Notes under the pieces: generated by a model | The model's database searches: none | Told to the model about the DNA's origin: nothing | What the model saw: the letters and a program-made list of their open reading frames with translations, nothing else | In this document: in pieces, positions 50,138-59,898 of the stretch | Layout of the letters: every line of letters starts with the position of its first letter | How positions within the stretch are numbered: the stretch's first letter is position 1 | Source of the DNA: M3007 sp964621185 | GTDB lineage: Bacteria > Bacteroidota > Bacteroidia > Chitinophagales > Saprospiraceae | Reading direction: 5' to 3' | DNA length: 64,000 nt | Assembly (NCBI GenBank): GCA_964621185.1 | Contig: CAZULM010000008.1 | Coordinates: forward strand, 95,412-159,411 | Position numbers and translations under genes: made by a program

Positions 50138-51403
50138 CTAGTCCTTCAGTTGTTCCAACATTTTTTCTGCCTGCGCACGGCGTTCCGGTATTTCGGTATT
50201 GGAACGGGCGCGCTCCACGGCGCGGCGGGCAATGTCTTTGCGCATAGGGTTTTGGGCGGCGATCTTGACGAAAGCCAGAGCTTGGTACCAATACACCTCT
50301 TCACCAAAGCGCTCCAGGTCGGGAATTTTTGCCAGGCACTCTATCGTGATGCCCGGCTGTTCCAGGTGCAGGCCAATGATGGCGAGGTAGAAATAAGCAT
50401 CCGATTTGCAGGCTTCTGTTTCCCCGGCGGTCATGGTGTACAGCACCTCTGCTGCCTCCTTGTACGCCCCGGTTTTGTAGTAGCTGTCGGCTTCCTCGAA
50501 CAATTGCTCGCACAGCTCAATCCGTGCCACGGGCAGGGTGTCTTTGGCGAAACGTGCATTGCGGTCGGCCATAATACTGGCGGGCGGCTGGAAGTTTTCG
50601 TCATAAACCTTTTTTGGTGACATACTGGGATTGAGGTAGCTCCAAATCCCAAATCCGAGCATGGCCAAGGCCAGGGCGATCAGGACGTAACGGGTGACAT
50701 GGCTCGGCTTTCGGGGGAAGGCAGGCAGCCCCATGGCGAGCCGGCTTTCGATGGCTTCAACGGCTGACCAGGTTTGTTGGAAATGCTCGTTGCTCAAGGC
50801 TGCGATTGCGTAGTGCGGCAGCGGGTCGGGCCAGTCCTCCGGCGAAATGCCTAAGTTTTTCCGGTATTTTTCGCGGCAGGCTTCAATTTTTTCTCCCTGT
50901 AACCTTGGGTCAGCGATGTTAATGGCGGCATCTTTGGCCAGTTCCTGCACAATTTTCTGGCAATACGGCTCCAGACGGGTGAATTGGCGTTTGGCGCGGA
51001 TCATGTGCCGGAATTCTTGCCTGGCGGCCGCATCGGGCAGCGCAAGCTGGGCGATTTGCTCCGGCCCAGCAGCGGGCAATGGTGGCAGCTCGACGTTCTT
51101 TTCCTGCGCCCAGTCGCGAAAATGCGCTTCGGCAAGGGCTTGCAGCCAGGAGAAAAGGGGCACGGTTTCATCGAGCTGGCCCTCCTTGGCCAAGAAAGCG
51201 GTATGGGCCAACGCTACCCGAAAAAAGGTATTGCCGTCGGCGCTGGAGCCGCCAGCGCTGGCAATGGCCTGAGCGACGGACTTCCGGTGCTCGGTATAGA
51301 TGTCGGCAAATGTGTCGGGGCTGGCCAGGCGCAGGCCTTCGTAGTGTGGATCGTTCGGTATTTGTGCTGTAATGTCGGTCACGTGTGTCGCGTTATGGAG
51401 CAA
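50138..51403 (-). CDS. Membrane protein with degenerate sigma-factor-like N-terminus and TPR-like C-terminus
   Basis: The first roughly 190 residues resemble a worn ECF sigma factor. DIYTEHRKSVAQAIASAGG followed by FSWLQALAEAHFRDWAQEKN fits region 2, and FTRLEPYCQKIVQEL with CREKYRK fits region 4, though the helix-turn-helix is poor. One membrane helix follows near residues 232-252 (VLIALALAMLGFGIWSYL). The last 155 residues look like TPR helices (SYYKTGAYKEAAEVLYTM), which would face the periplasm. The sigma-like assignment is my reading of spaced residues and needs a profile search. It is upstream of rsmG in a two-gene unit. Confidence 0.6.
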   Translation of the reverse strand: MLHNATHVTDITAQIPNDPHYEGLRLASPDTFADIYTEHRKSVAQAIASAGGSSADGNTFFRVALAHTAFLAKEGQLDETVPLFSWLQALAEAHFRDWAQEKNVELPPLPAAGPEQIAQLALPDAAARQEFRHMIRAKRQFTRLEPYCQKIVQELAKDAAINIADPRLQGEKIEACREKYRKNLGISPEDWPDPLPHYAIAALSNEHFQQTWSAVEAIESRLAMGLPAFPRKPSHVTRYVLIALALAMLGFGIWSYLNPSMSPKKVYDENFQPPASIMADRNARFAKDTLPVARIELCEQLFEEADSYYKTGAYKEAAEVLYTMTAGETEACKSDAYFYLAIIGLHLEQPGITIECLAKIPDLERFGEEVYWYQALAFVKIAAQNPMRKDIARRAVERARSNTEIPERRAQAEKMLEQLKD

Positions 51404-51525
51404 AGGTAGGGACTAAAAAACAGCTATGTGAACTATGTGGGCTAAGTGCTGCAAAAGATATGTCGCAAATGATTATCCTAATGGCTAAGGTAATGGGCAG
51501 AAAAGCTATCGAAACCGCTTAGGCC

Positions 51526-51570
51526 ACCCGCCGAAGCTCGCTGCCCTGCGTGCAGCGGGCTTCGGCGGGT
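51526..51570. repeat. ACCCGCCGAAGC palindrome
   Basis: ACCCGCCGAAGCTCGCTGC and its partner GCAGCGGGCTTCGGCGGGT match in 18 of 19 positions. The ACCCGCCG ends are shared with the inner palindromes at 194 and 549 in the element upstream of aroB. The hairpin follows directly on the T run of the hsp20 terminator. Confidence 0.6.
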
Positions 51571-51603
51571 AAAAAAAAGAGCCGGACAATTGCTGCCCGG
51601 CTC
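51571..51603 (-). terminator. Intrinsic terminator of the hsp20 gene
   Basis: On the minus strand GAGCCGGGCA and TGTCCGGCTC pair around GCAAT and are followed by eight T residues. It lies 58 bases beyond the hsp20 stop. Confidence 0.85.
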
Positions 51604-51660
51604 ATGAAAACACCTAAAACCCTATTAACTAACCTTATGAAAATTCTTGGCGATCGGGCA

Positions 51661-52113
51661 TTAACCGATCTTGATGCTTTTTGTTATCGGTTTTGCCTCT
51701 TCTTTCTTGGGCAGTTCCACGTTCAAAACCCCATTTTCGTAAACAGCAGAAATGCCTTCGATGTTTACGGTTTGCGGCAGTTTGAACGAACGTTTGAACG
51801 ACTCGTAGCGGAACTCGCGGCGCAGGAAGCGCTCGCCGTTTTCGCTTCTTTCCTCGCTTTTCGTCTCGTGTTTCGCCTCAATGCTCAAGTGGCCATTATC
51901 GACAGTCAAAACGAAATCTTTCTTGTCGAAACCGGGGGCAGCCAGCGCCAGCTTGAAGGCGTCATTGGTCTCTATGACATTGGTGGCCGGTTGGTTCAGC
52001 ACCGTGTCGCCCCCCATATTATCAGACAGGCCGCGGTTGAAGAACTCATTCAAGAACCCATTTGCGAGGTTTTTAGTTGCAGGGAAGGGATGGACTTTAA
52101 CGATGTTGGTCAT
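51661..52113 (-). CDS. Hsp20/alpha-crystallin family small heat-shock protein
   Basis: The 150-residue chaperone binds unfolding proteins as an oligomer in the cytoplasm. The alpha-crystallin domain spans about residues 45-140 with LALAAPGFDKKDFVL, FLRREFRYESFKRSFKLP and YENGVLNVELPKKE. The C-terminal KSIKIG corresponds to the IxI motif region. The ATG at 52113 gives the normal length. It is followed by a strong terminator. Confidence 0.93.
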   Translation of the reverse strand: MTNIVKVHPFPATKNLANGFLNEFFNRGLSDNMGGDTVLNQPATNVIETNDAFKLALAAPGFDKKDFVLTVDNGHLSIEAKHETKSEERSENGERFLRREFRYESFKRSFKLPQTVNIEGISAVYENGVLNVELPKKEEAKPITKSIKIG

Positions 52114-52487
52114 TTTTTTACACAATTTTGATAAAAGTGGATGGTTGGAATTCAAGTTGGTGCCAAGCCCGTGGTTTGTAGCCTGAACACACCTTACAAT
52201 ATACAATCTGCGTACCATTAGGGAAAAAATGTAGTTTTGGCGGGGAAGGGAAAAGCATTGGCGACAAAATGGCGTGTTTTTGAGGCGTAAATGACAAAAT
52301 GGCGTGTTTGTTTTTTGGAGTAGGTTGCATTCCTCGGGCACCCATTCATGCCCCTCGGGCGTTGCATTTCCCATCGGGCGCCGCGCGATGCTAATGATTC
52401 CGACTTTTCAGGGCGGGTATTGCGGGGAGAAGGCGGGATGTGCTGGTATAGCATTATGGCTACGCCAAAAAATGATACCTTTATAGG

Positions 52488-53309
52488 ATGAAATGTCGCT
52501 TGCTTACTGTTTTTATGCTGCTCGCTGCGCTTGGCTTTTTGCAGGCACAGCGGACTGATACCCTGCGTTTTCAGCGGGCAATACCTGCCGTTGCGGCATT
52601 TGCCACCAGTGATAATTTGTCGAATACTTATCTCATTTCCCCGGAAAACGCCATTGTGAAATATGATACCGTGGGCAGGAAAGTGGCGATGTTTACCAGC
52701 AAGCGCCTGGGGCAGGCTGCTTTTATAGATGCCTCTAACCCTTTGAAAATACTGGTTTGGTACCCTGATTTTCAAACGGTGTTATGGCTCGACAGAACCC
52801 TCACGGAAATGGGGCGGCTGAGTTTTTCGAGCCTTGGATATTATTCTGTTCGGTGTGTAGCAATGGCCTTCGATGGCAATATCTGGGTGTTCGACGACGC
52901 CGTTTCCAAAGCGGCCAAACTGAGTCTGGACGGTTCCTTGCTCTTCGAAAGCCCGCCCCTCAACATCTATTTTCCCAAGCGGTTTTCAGCTACGCGCATA
53001 CGCGACAGCGGGCAATACGTGTGCCTGAGCGACCCATTGGCCGGACTCTGTACCCTCGACCAATACGCCAACCTGCAAGAGGTACACAGCGCTATGCGGA
53101 TACCAGATTTTGACATGGACGGCGCCTGGCTGTTTTACCTTGGGGACGCCCGGCTATTTTTGCAAAATATGAGCCGCCCCCTGCAACTTGAAATTCCATT
53201 GCACAAAGGCATGGCAGCAAAGGGGGCGGCTGTATGGTTGGGCAAGCATTGTGTTTATTGGCAAAATGGGACGCAGCTGGAACAATACGGCTATGTGAGC
53301 CCAGAATGA
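52488..53309 (+). CDS. Exported beta-propeller-like protein of unknown function
   Basis: The 273-residue protein has a signal peptide (MKCRLLTVFMLLAALGFLQA) and repeated short strands such as NIWVFDDAVSKAAKLSLDG and LFYLGDARLFLQNM, as in small NHL/WD-like propellers. There are no catalytic motifs. TACCTTTA just upstream (52476-52483) resembles a -7 element but is very close to the ATG. Convergent with the T9SS cargo gene that follows, with only 2 bases between them. Confidence 0.65.
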   Translation: MKCRLLTVFMLLAALGFLQAQRTDTLRFQRAIPAVAAFATSDNLSNTYLISPENAIVKYDTVGRKVAMFTSKRLGQAAFIDASNPLKILVWYPDFQTVLWLDRTLTEMGRLSFSSLGYYSVRCVAMAFDGNIWVFDDAVSKAAKLSLDGSLLFESPPLNIYFPKRFSATRIRDSGQYVCLSDPLAGLCTLDQYANLQEVHSAMRIPDFDMDGAWLFYLGDARLFLQNMSRPLQLEIPLHKGMAAKGAAVWLGKHCVYWQNGTQLEQYGYVSPE

Positions 53310-53311
53310 AC

Positions 53312-54664
53312 CTATTGCTTGCGCAACAGCTTTCCACTGGCCGCTCTGCCACCTGCAGCGATACGGTACAGAATCACCCCTTCGCTGGGCAGTGAGGCGG
53401 TTGGCAATTGCAAATTGTGCGCTCCCGCGCCAAGACTGTATTTTTCAGAAAGCAACAACCTTCCGCTGGCATCCATAAGCTCAAGCAATACCGTTTCCTG
53501 CACTTTCAGCGCTATGTTGACTTGCACTTGTTCCGCGAACGGATTGGGCGAAACCGCCACAACCTCAAAATCCTGTTCGGCAAGGCTTTGGGTATTCGTG
53601 GTGTTGGCAAAGTCGAGGTACAGGTTGTAAACTTCTGTGTTATCCGTCACACCCAGCGGGTAAAAACCTGCCTTTTGTATCTGAATCGCCTCCTTTACGG
53701 ACGTATTGGTATTGGCAGTGAGCCGCAGGTACATCACTGGTGATCCGGAAAGGGTGTTCTGGGCATCTAGCATCACCGCCCGGATTTGGCTTTTCTGTAC
53801 TGGGTCGGTAACCTTGGCGGAAAAATAACTGTTGAACATCGGGTCGACGGTGAGCGTGTCAAAAACCACGGCGCCCGGAATTCCCTTGATTTCAAATTGC
53901 ATGCCTGCCATTTGGCCCATAGCCGCCATGGAAATCGGAACAATGGTCGGAACCCCGGCGATCAGGGTCAAATCGGGCATGCTGAGGGCTATGGAATCGG
54001 ACCCATTACCGGTCAGGCTGTGGAGTGCGTTTGCATCACCGTCCACATCGCCTGTCTTTGCCCCCGTCAGCACGATGGTGCCGCCGTTCAGCGCCTGCAA
54101 TTGGGTCAGCGTCAAAGACATGGTGCCCATGGTTCCCTGAAATGGGTTGTTGGGGTTTTGGAACGGCATAAAGTAATCGGGGATAAACCGCCACACCGGC
54201 GAGTTGGGCCAATTAGAATACGTACCCATTATGAGCTTGCGTTCCTCCACCATGTCGAATGTGGTGATGGTATTGGAGCGGTTGGCATCTGCCGCAACCA
54301 TAGCAAAGGGGGAGGACAGTGGCTCAATCCCCAAGATATGTTTCGATAGCAGCACCAGATCAAGGATGTTTACACCATTCAGCGGATCGTCCTGGTCTTT
54401 GCTGGCACTGAAGGCAAATTCGGCATTAGCAGGGTACTGGCCGGTGTCGAAGTCGAAGCCCGCGCAGCTTTGGGTGCTGTCGAGCACAACCTCGGTTGTT
54501 TGGGTTGTGAACCCGGGAGCGCTTACGGTTGCCGTGATGGTACAAGCGGTTACGGGCTGGGCAGCCGGCCAAAATTTGGTGCAAACATCGACGTGAATGG
54601 TGTTTTGTGCCGCGGCGGGAGCGCACAAAAAGGGGAAAGCGAGTAAAAAAAGTGAATTTTTCAT
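53312..54664 (-). CDS. T9SS cargo protein with dockerin-like and cohesin-like segments
   Basis: The 450-residue protein has a signal peptide (ending PAAAQ) and a short beta domain. A dockerin-like pair follows near residues 95-150 (NGVNILDLVLLSKHILG and DANRSNTITTFDMVE, each with a calcium-loop pattern). A beta domain resembling a cohesin (GQMAGMQFEIKGIPGAVVFD) comes next, then a C-terminal T9SS sorting domain starting around VVAVSPNPFAEQVQVN. It should be exported and attached to the surface or released. It is the last of three related minus-strand cargo genes. Confidence 0.8.
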   Translation of the reverse strand: MKNSLFLLAFPFLCAPAAAQNTIHVDVCTKFWPAAQPVTACTITATVSAPGFTTQTTEVVLDSTQSCAGFDFDTGQYPANAEFAFSASKDQDDPLNGVNILDLVLLSKHILGIEPLSSPFAMVAADANRSNTITTFDMVEERKLIMGTYSNWPNSPVWRFIPDYFMPFQNPNNPFQGTMGTMSLTLTQLQALNGGTIVLTGAKTGDVDGDANALHSLTGNGSDSIALSMPDLTLIAGVPTIVPISMAAMGQMAGMQFEIKGIPGAVVFDTLTVDPMFNSYFSAKVTDPVQKSQIRAVMLDAQNTLSGSPVMYLRLTANTNTSVKEAIQIQKAGFYPLGVTDNTEVYNLYLDFANTTNTQSLAEQDFEVVAVSPNPFAEQVQVNIALKVQETVLLELMDASGRLLLSEKYSLGAGAHNLQLPTASLPSEGVILYRIAAGGRAASGKLLRKQ

Positions 54665-54680
54665 GTTTGGACAGGTGTTT

Positions 54681-54785
54681 TATACTGTGATTCGCCTGAT
54701 TTTTTTGATTGAGTATGATTGATTCAACTGATGTTCAATAGATTACAAAGATCGGCATGCACAAAACCAAGCGGCGTGAAGTATA
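54681..54785 (+). repeat. Dispersed repeat, family 2 (copy D)
   Basis: The copy is complete, from TATACTGTGATTCGCCTGAT to GCGGCGTGAAGTATA, with TATA at both ends. It sits between two T9SS cargo genes. Confidence 0.8.
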
Positions 54786-54833
54786 TTTCATGTTTCGTTA
54801 AATTTTTCGACATAGGCGTCGAACCGCAGTTTT

Positions 54834-57062
54834 TTACAGGCGAATGATTTTTCCAGCTGCCAACTCCTCGCCGGCTTCCACTTTCCAGAAATAAACCCCG
54901 GCTTTCGACAAAACCGTTGCTGGTACTTCGAGCATTTGCAGCCCTGCTCCACGCATCGATGCTTGTTCCCAAAGCAATTTACCCGAAACGTCCGTGACGG
55001 TGAGGCTGACTGTTTCACCCTGGGCCAATTGAACCGGGATGGCGGCCCCAGCAGCCGTTGGATTGGGTTGTGGCTGGTAAATAACAGTTTGAGTGGAGGG
55101 CATCTCTGTTGCATTTTCCCGGAAAAGCAATTCGAAATTGAAGGCAGTTTCATGGGCATCGTAAGCCTCTGCCCGTAAGTAGCGGGGCGTTTCAGGCGTT
55201 CGCTTTGTCAATTGGAGCGATTGGCTCAATTGCAGGGCTTGTTTGGCGCGCAGGCGCAGGGTGAAAAGGGTTTCATGGGCAGCAACCCGATTTTCCTGTG
55301 CCGTAAACCATACCATGTTGAGCAATCCCGGAGCAGGTTCGGCAAAGGAACCTGCTTCCAGGTCGGGCAATTCCCCGGGCAATATGGCTTCAATTTCGAG
55401 CAAGGCAGGGTCGTATTGCAAGCCCAGTTGCATGGCCGCCCAATCGCCAGTGTCTGTGAAAGCCAACGGGACTTCCATCGTTTCGCCAGCTTCAAGCGTT
55501 GCATCCGGCAAACTCACGTATTTGACTTGCCGGTCATCGGGAGTGGCCGTAGCGCCTGGACTGGCATCACAATCAACGTCGCCGATTTTAATGGCGACAA
55601 AGGCGGTTTCGTACAGGCTATCGAGCAAAATATTGCCAACTGAATTTATTTCAGGGAAGATCGACTGGAAGGGATTGGCTGGATTTGGGAAAACATAGTG
55701 GGCGTCAATAAAACGCCAGGAGCTGTTGCTGGGCAGTTCTTGATAGATACCTTGCATTAGTTGTCTGAACTCTATTATATCAAACGTAGTTATGCTGTTG
55801 CTTCTGTTGGCATCTGCTGCGATCATGTTGTAACTTCCAAGTGGCTCTATTCCTAAAATATGTTTGGCGATTTTCAACAAATCCAGCGGCGTCACGCCGT
55901 TCAGCGGCTCCTCGTTTTTGCTCGGGCTGATCGATAAGTTTGTCGCAATGGGCACAGACGAAAAGGCAGAATCTGAGGCCCAACAGCCAAATTGGTCCAT
56001 ATAGGAGGAGTTCGAGCCAAAAAAGGAAAAGGGTGGCGCAAAATTTGACGACCCTGTGATGACCAGGTCAATCCCTGTCACGACAGCATCATCGCACCAG
56101 CGCCGGATACAGACATCAAGGCCTCCAAATGCCTCATCGCAATGACCAAGGTTGTCTTGAACAATGACATACGTTTCGCAATATTCGGCATTGCCAAACA
56201 AGTCGATTGCCCAAACCTCCACGTCCTTGTTTCCCAGTTCATTACAAGTGAAAACAACCTTTGTTATTGGGTTTCCATTGGCATCTACTGGAAACCCTGA
56301 TCCCATGCCTGATCTCCGGATGCCATATTTTAGGTATTGCGGCGCGGTTGCATTGTCTGTCGCCGACAGCAAAAGGTCGGTTGCCCAAATAGTTTGGTAG
56401 CCACCGGACAATACGTTTACAGACAGGCCATTCAGGCATGTCACGGAAGGCGCTGCGCAGTCTTTTACCACAAACACATCGTTGCATGCCTTGTAGTTTG
56501 CCCAGGCATCCTCGAACTCCCATTTGATTTTGTTGACTGCGTAAGGTAGTTCCGGCATCAGGTAGCTGCCTGGCTCCGCTTGCGTATTCCAGCGCAAACG
56601 CGCGGTCATGGTATCTCCAGCGACGATTGTTTCCAGGGCGAATTGGTATTTCTGATCAGTAGGCACCGCTCGTTGGTCAAATGCCCGCGGCTCTCCGCCA
56701 TCATAATTGGGGTTGTTGTAGTTGTTGAAATTTACGGTTCCAGGGGCGGGCGGGTCCCAGCTTTTGACCACTGTTTCCAAAATGCCATCCCTGTCGATGT
56801 CGAGGAACAGGGTGTACCTGGCTGTAAGGTTTGCACCAGAACAGGTGTCGACGGCAGCGGCAAACAGGTCGCAGGGAGCATCCGGCAGATCATTGGACTG
56901 GTTGAAGGGGTCCCACCAACTGGGATCATTCCAAAGTAGGTTGTTGTTGGGCGTGAGGCCGCAAACCGTTTGGGCGCTCTGGCAATTTGTGATGAAAATG
57001 CATTGTGCGCGCATGTTGAAAGCCGCGCAAATCAGTATGGAAAAGAGTAGAGTATTTTTCAT
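54834..57062 (-). CDS. Large T9SS cargo protein with HYR-like, dockerin-like and cohesin-like segments
   Basis: The 742-residue protein has a signal peptide. It has beta domains with paired Cys residues (residues 20-390, including VFTCNELGNKDVEVWAIDLF, as in HYR-type repeats) and a dockerin-like pair near 400-455 (NGVTPLDLLKIAKHILG and DANRSNSITTFDIIEFRQLM). A cohesin-like domain follows near 540-640 (DTGDWAAMQLGLQYDPALLE), then a T9SS sorting domain (YQPQPNPTAAGAAIPVQ to GVYFWKVEAGEEL). The dockerin-like segment is very close to that of the downstream gene. It is probably a surface or matrix protein. Confidence 0.8.
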   Translation of the reverse strand: MKNTLLFSILICAAFNMRAQCIFITNCQSAQTVCGLTPNNNLLWNDPSWWDPFNQSNDLPDAPCDLFAAAVDTCSGANLTARYTLFLDIDRDGILETVVKSWDPPAPGTVNFNNYNNPNYDGGEPRAFDQRAVPTDQKYQFALETIVAGDTMTARLRWNTQAEPGSYLMPELPYAVNKIKWEFEDAWANYKACNDVFVVKDCAAPSVTCLNGLSVNVLSGGYQTIWATDLLLSATDNATAPQYLKYGIRRSGMGSGFPVDANGNPITKVVFTCNELGNKDVEVWAIDLFGNAEYCETYVIVQDNLGHCDEAFGGLDVCIRRWCDDAVVTGIDLVITGSSNFAPPFSFFGSNSSYMDQFGCWASDSAFSSVPIATNLSISPSKNEEPLNGVTPLDLLKIAKHILGIEPLGSYNMIAADANRSNSITTFDIIEFRQLMQGIYQELPSNSSWRFIDAHYVFPNPANPFQSIFPEINSVGNILLDSLYETAFVAIKIGDVDCDASPGATATPDDRQVKYVSLPDATLEAGETMEVPLAFTDTGDWAAMQLGLQYDPALLEIEAILPGELPDLEAGSFAEPAPGLLNMVWFTAQENRVAAHETLFTLRLRAKQALQLSQSLQLTKRTPETPRYLRAEAYDAHETAFNFELLFRENATEMPSTQTVIYQPQPNPTAAGAAIPVQLAQGETVSLTVTDVSGKLLWEQASMRGAGLQMLEVPATVLSKAGVYFWKVEAGEELAAGKIIRL

Positions 57063-57102
57063 GACAGCAAGATTTCTGTTGTTGTGTAATAGTGGATGGG
57101 GC

Positions 57103-59898
57103 TTATTTGGAAACCGACACTTTACCCGATGTCAGCAGTCTTCCGGCTTCTTCCATTCGGAAAAAATAGATGCCCGGCTCGAGCTTTGGGTTGTTGAACA
57201 AAAAGGTATCCCCCGTAAATTGGGTGAATTGCACGAGAAGTCCTCTTGCATCAAAAAGCCGGAACTGTACCGGGTTTTTCGGGCTGTAGTTTTTGAGCAC
57301 AAAAGTTGTCTCAAGGCTGAAAGGATTGGGCAACACCAGAAATTCAAGCAGTTGGGGGTTGGGGTTTTTCGTCACTGAAATCATCGGTCGGCCAATGGTA
57401 TGGAAGTATTCGTTGGTAATCACCGGATCGTTGAAATCGAAATAAATCGCGGCGCTGTTCTCAATGCGGACGCCATCGGGCAAATCAGGCCGCTGCTTTA
57501 TCTGGAACTGTACAAAGCCGTGGGAGGCAGGTTCATTGGTTGTGCTGTCGGGCAGCAGGATGTTCGGGAAAGTAAAGGAAAGCGATCCGTTCCCGTTCAG
57601 CTCCCAGGTGTACGGATGGCTGGCAGCAATGGGCCGCACGGTAGCCGGGTCGAGGGTTTCAACGGGCAGCTCGTCGCGAATCACCACCAGGAAAGCCGTG
57701 TCGTTGCCCGTATTTTGAAAGCGGATCATGTAGGTGATGTCTTCGTCGCGTTCCAGCAGGTGCTGGTCGTTCCAGCCGAGCGGGAAGCCGCGTTTGTCGT
57801 TTGGGTCGAACGAGCCCACCACAGCGCCACAGGTATTGGCAATGGCCAATTGATTTTCCCCGGTTTGAAACTGCAATGCCAGGCTGAGGTTGCCGCCCGT
57901 GATACAGTTGGCAACTGCCGCAGCAGGCCGGGTCACCACCGCCACGCCATTCCCCACTTCCAGCATTTTTCCCAGGTAACAATTGCCCGTGGGGTTGGGA
58001 ATTACAATGGTGGTGTCATTGCCTGCACCAAGTTGCACGGCGCCCTGCATGTACATGATGTGGTCTTCAATAATTACATAGTCCAGCGCTTGCGACATCG
58101 CCGACGCGCCGTTGTTCTTGATGTTGAAGGAAAGCTGGTTGTTTTCGCAATGTCCTGTGACGGCAATTTCAGAGCCGTCCCAATCGGGATCGGGCGGCAA
58201 GCAGGCGCTGTCAGGAAATGCATGCGCCTCGGCACAAATCACCTGGCCGATGGTGGCACTGCATTTTACCAGAAAATCTACGTAAAAACTGCCGCAGCTC
58301 CCAACGCCTACATCCGGGATATCGAAACTCAAGATATTTCCGTTTTGGGCCGTTAGCGGCAGGCTGCTGTTGAGGTACTGCAACACGGTATCGGCCGTAA
58401 TTTGAATGGAGGCATTTTCCGCCACGACGTTGCCGTAGTTGCACCAATTGATGAAATAGCGCGTATTGACACAGCGGCGCAGCAGTCCCGATGCCATTGA
58501 AACCTGCAGCATGGGACAATCCGGGAAGGGTTGAATGCCAATTAACTGGTTGTCGATTGTTTGGTTGTTGCCAACAACGGTAACCTGCAAGGTATCGCAA
58601 ACGCCGGCATAATTAAACGTGCCAAACGTTGGCCTGGCAAGCAGTTGAAACGTTCCTTCCGGCACCCGGATTTCAAACGAGCCATCGGCTTCGGCCTTTT
58701 TGTAAAAAATGTCGCCGTTACTGTTGCTCGCTTCCACGATATAGTCGGTTGCCACAGATTCGCCTGGGCCCAAATCGCAATCATCATCGGCATCGTAGTA
58801 CACGGCGCCGATGATTTTATTGCCGAAAATTTCTGCTTCGGTATCTATTTTGAGCAGATAGGCGCTGCTCCCGCCTGCAATTGCCAGGTAATTGTCGTTT
58901 GTGCGCACGATGGCCTGGCCCAGGCTTGTTGCAAGGAGCTGGCGTTTCCAAAGCGGGTGGCCATCCGGGTTCAGCTTCAACAGTTCGCCATTGGTATTGC
59001 TGTCCCAAATAGGCAGGTAATAGTTGCCCAAGCTGTCCTGTGCAAAGCTGTTTGCGAAAACGAGGTTCGGAACGGAGTAAGGGTAAATGTTTTTAAACCA
59101 CAGCTCTGTGCCATTGATGTCGGTTTTAAGGATACCGAGGTCGTAGGAAAAGTTTTGAGTTGTCCCCAAAATGGTGAGCCCGCCATCTATCGTTTCCAAC
59201 AGATCATAGGCCCTTTGGTAGTGCAGCTTGGCATATACCTGCTGCCATAACAAATCACCCGCGGGCGTGAGCACCGCCAGTGCGAAATCGCCCCCATTAC
59301 GTCCTCCGCTGATGGCAAAATTGCCGGTTGAAAGCGCAATGATGCGGCTGGTGTGCTGAAAAGCCCCATACGTTTTTTGCCAGGCGACGCTGCCGTCTGG
59401 GTCAAGTTTTACAAGCCAGTTTTGAAAAGCCAGGCTTGCATCACGGGTGTCGCCTGCTACCAAAAAACCGCCATCCACGGCGGCGACAATGTCGCGCAAG
59501 CCGTTGGGCAGCACGAAGTTGCCGATCACGCGCGTCCATTCAACCGCACCGCTGGCATCGAGTTTCAACACGGCGTTCTTGTACCCGTTGGTATCGGCGT
59601 AAAATTCGGTGAGCACAGCAAAACCTCCGTCGGCAGCTTTGCAGGCAGCAATGGCCTTTGAGCGGTTCACATTGAGGTTGTTGGCCCAAAGAGGTTGCCC
59701 GGCGGCATCTGCCCGCTGCAGGAACAAGGTGGAGTCGCTGGCGACGTAGCCGGCCAAAAAATAGCCGCCATCATCGGTTTGCAGCACATCATTGGCGGTA
59801 GAGGATGCCGGGAGATAGGTTTGGTAAAAACCTTGCGCATGGGAATCTGCACCAAACAACAAGGTGGTAATGAGGATAATAAACCGAAAGTAGTCCAT
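57103..59898 (-). CDS. Large T9SS cargo protein with N-terminal propeller and DUF7619 domain
   Basis: The 931-residue protein has a signal peptide. A propeller-like region of about 350 residues follows with repeated GGYFLAGYV, GGFAVLTEF and GGFLVAGDT motifs. Next come an SdrD/carboxypeptidase-like beta domain (YYDADDDCDLGPGESVA), a DUF7619-type domain (DPNDKRGFPLGWNDQHLLER to AAIYFDFNDPVITNEYFHT) and a T9SS sorting domain (FLVLPNPFSLETTFVLKN). The ATG at 59898 places the signal peptide at the N-terminus; 59907 is an alternative. It is the first of three tandem cargo genes. Confidence 0.82.
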   Translation of the reverse strand: MDYFRFIILITTLLFGADSHAQGFYQTYLPASSTANDVLQTDDGGYFLAGYVASDSTLFLQRADAAGQPLWANNLNVNRSKAIAACKAADGGFAVLTEFYADTNGYKNAVLKLDASGAVEWTRVIGNFVLPNGLRDIVAAVDGGFLVAGDTRDASLAFQNWLVKLDPDGSVAWQKTYGAFQHTSRIIALSTGNFAISGGRNGGDFALAVLTPAGDLLWQQVYAKLHYQRAYDLLETIDGGLTILGTTQNFSYDLGILKTDINGTELWFKNIYPYSVPNLVFANSFAQDSLGNYYLPIWDSNTNGELLKLNPDGHPLWKRQLLATSLGQAIVRTNDNYLAIAGGSSAYLLKIDTEAEIFGNKIIGAVYYDADDDCDLGPGESVATDYIVEASNSNGDIFYKKAEADGSFEIRVPEGTFQLLARPTFGTFNYAGVCDTLQVTVVGNNQTIDNQLIGIQPFPDCPMLQVSMASGLLRRCVNTRYFINWCNYGNVVAENASIQITADTVLQYLNSSLPLTAQNGNILSFDIPDVGVGSCGSFYVDFLVKCSATIGQVICAEAHAFPDSACLPPDPDWDGSEIAVTGHCENNQLSFNIKNNGASAMSQALDYVIIEDHIMYMQGAVQLGAGNDTTIVIPNPTGNCYLGKMLEVGNGVAVVTRPAAAVANCITGGNLSLALQFQTGENQLAIANTCGAVVGSFDPNDKRGFPLGWNDQHLLERDEDITYMIRFQNTGNDTAFLVVIRDELPVETLDPATVRPIAASHPYTWELNGNGSLSFTFPNILLPDSTTNEPASHGFVQFQIKQRPDLPDGVRIENSAAIYFDFNDPVITNEYFHTIGRPMISVTKNPNPQLLEFLVLPNPFSLETTFVLKNYSPKNPVQFRLFDARGLLVQFTQFTGDTFLFNNPKLEPGIYFFRMEEAGRLLTSGKVSVSK

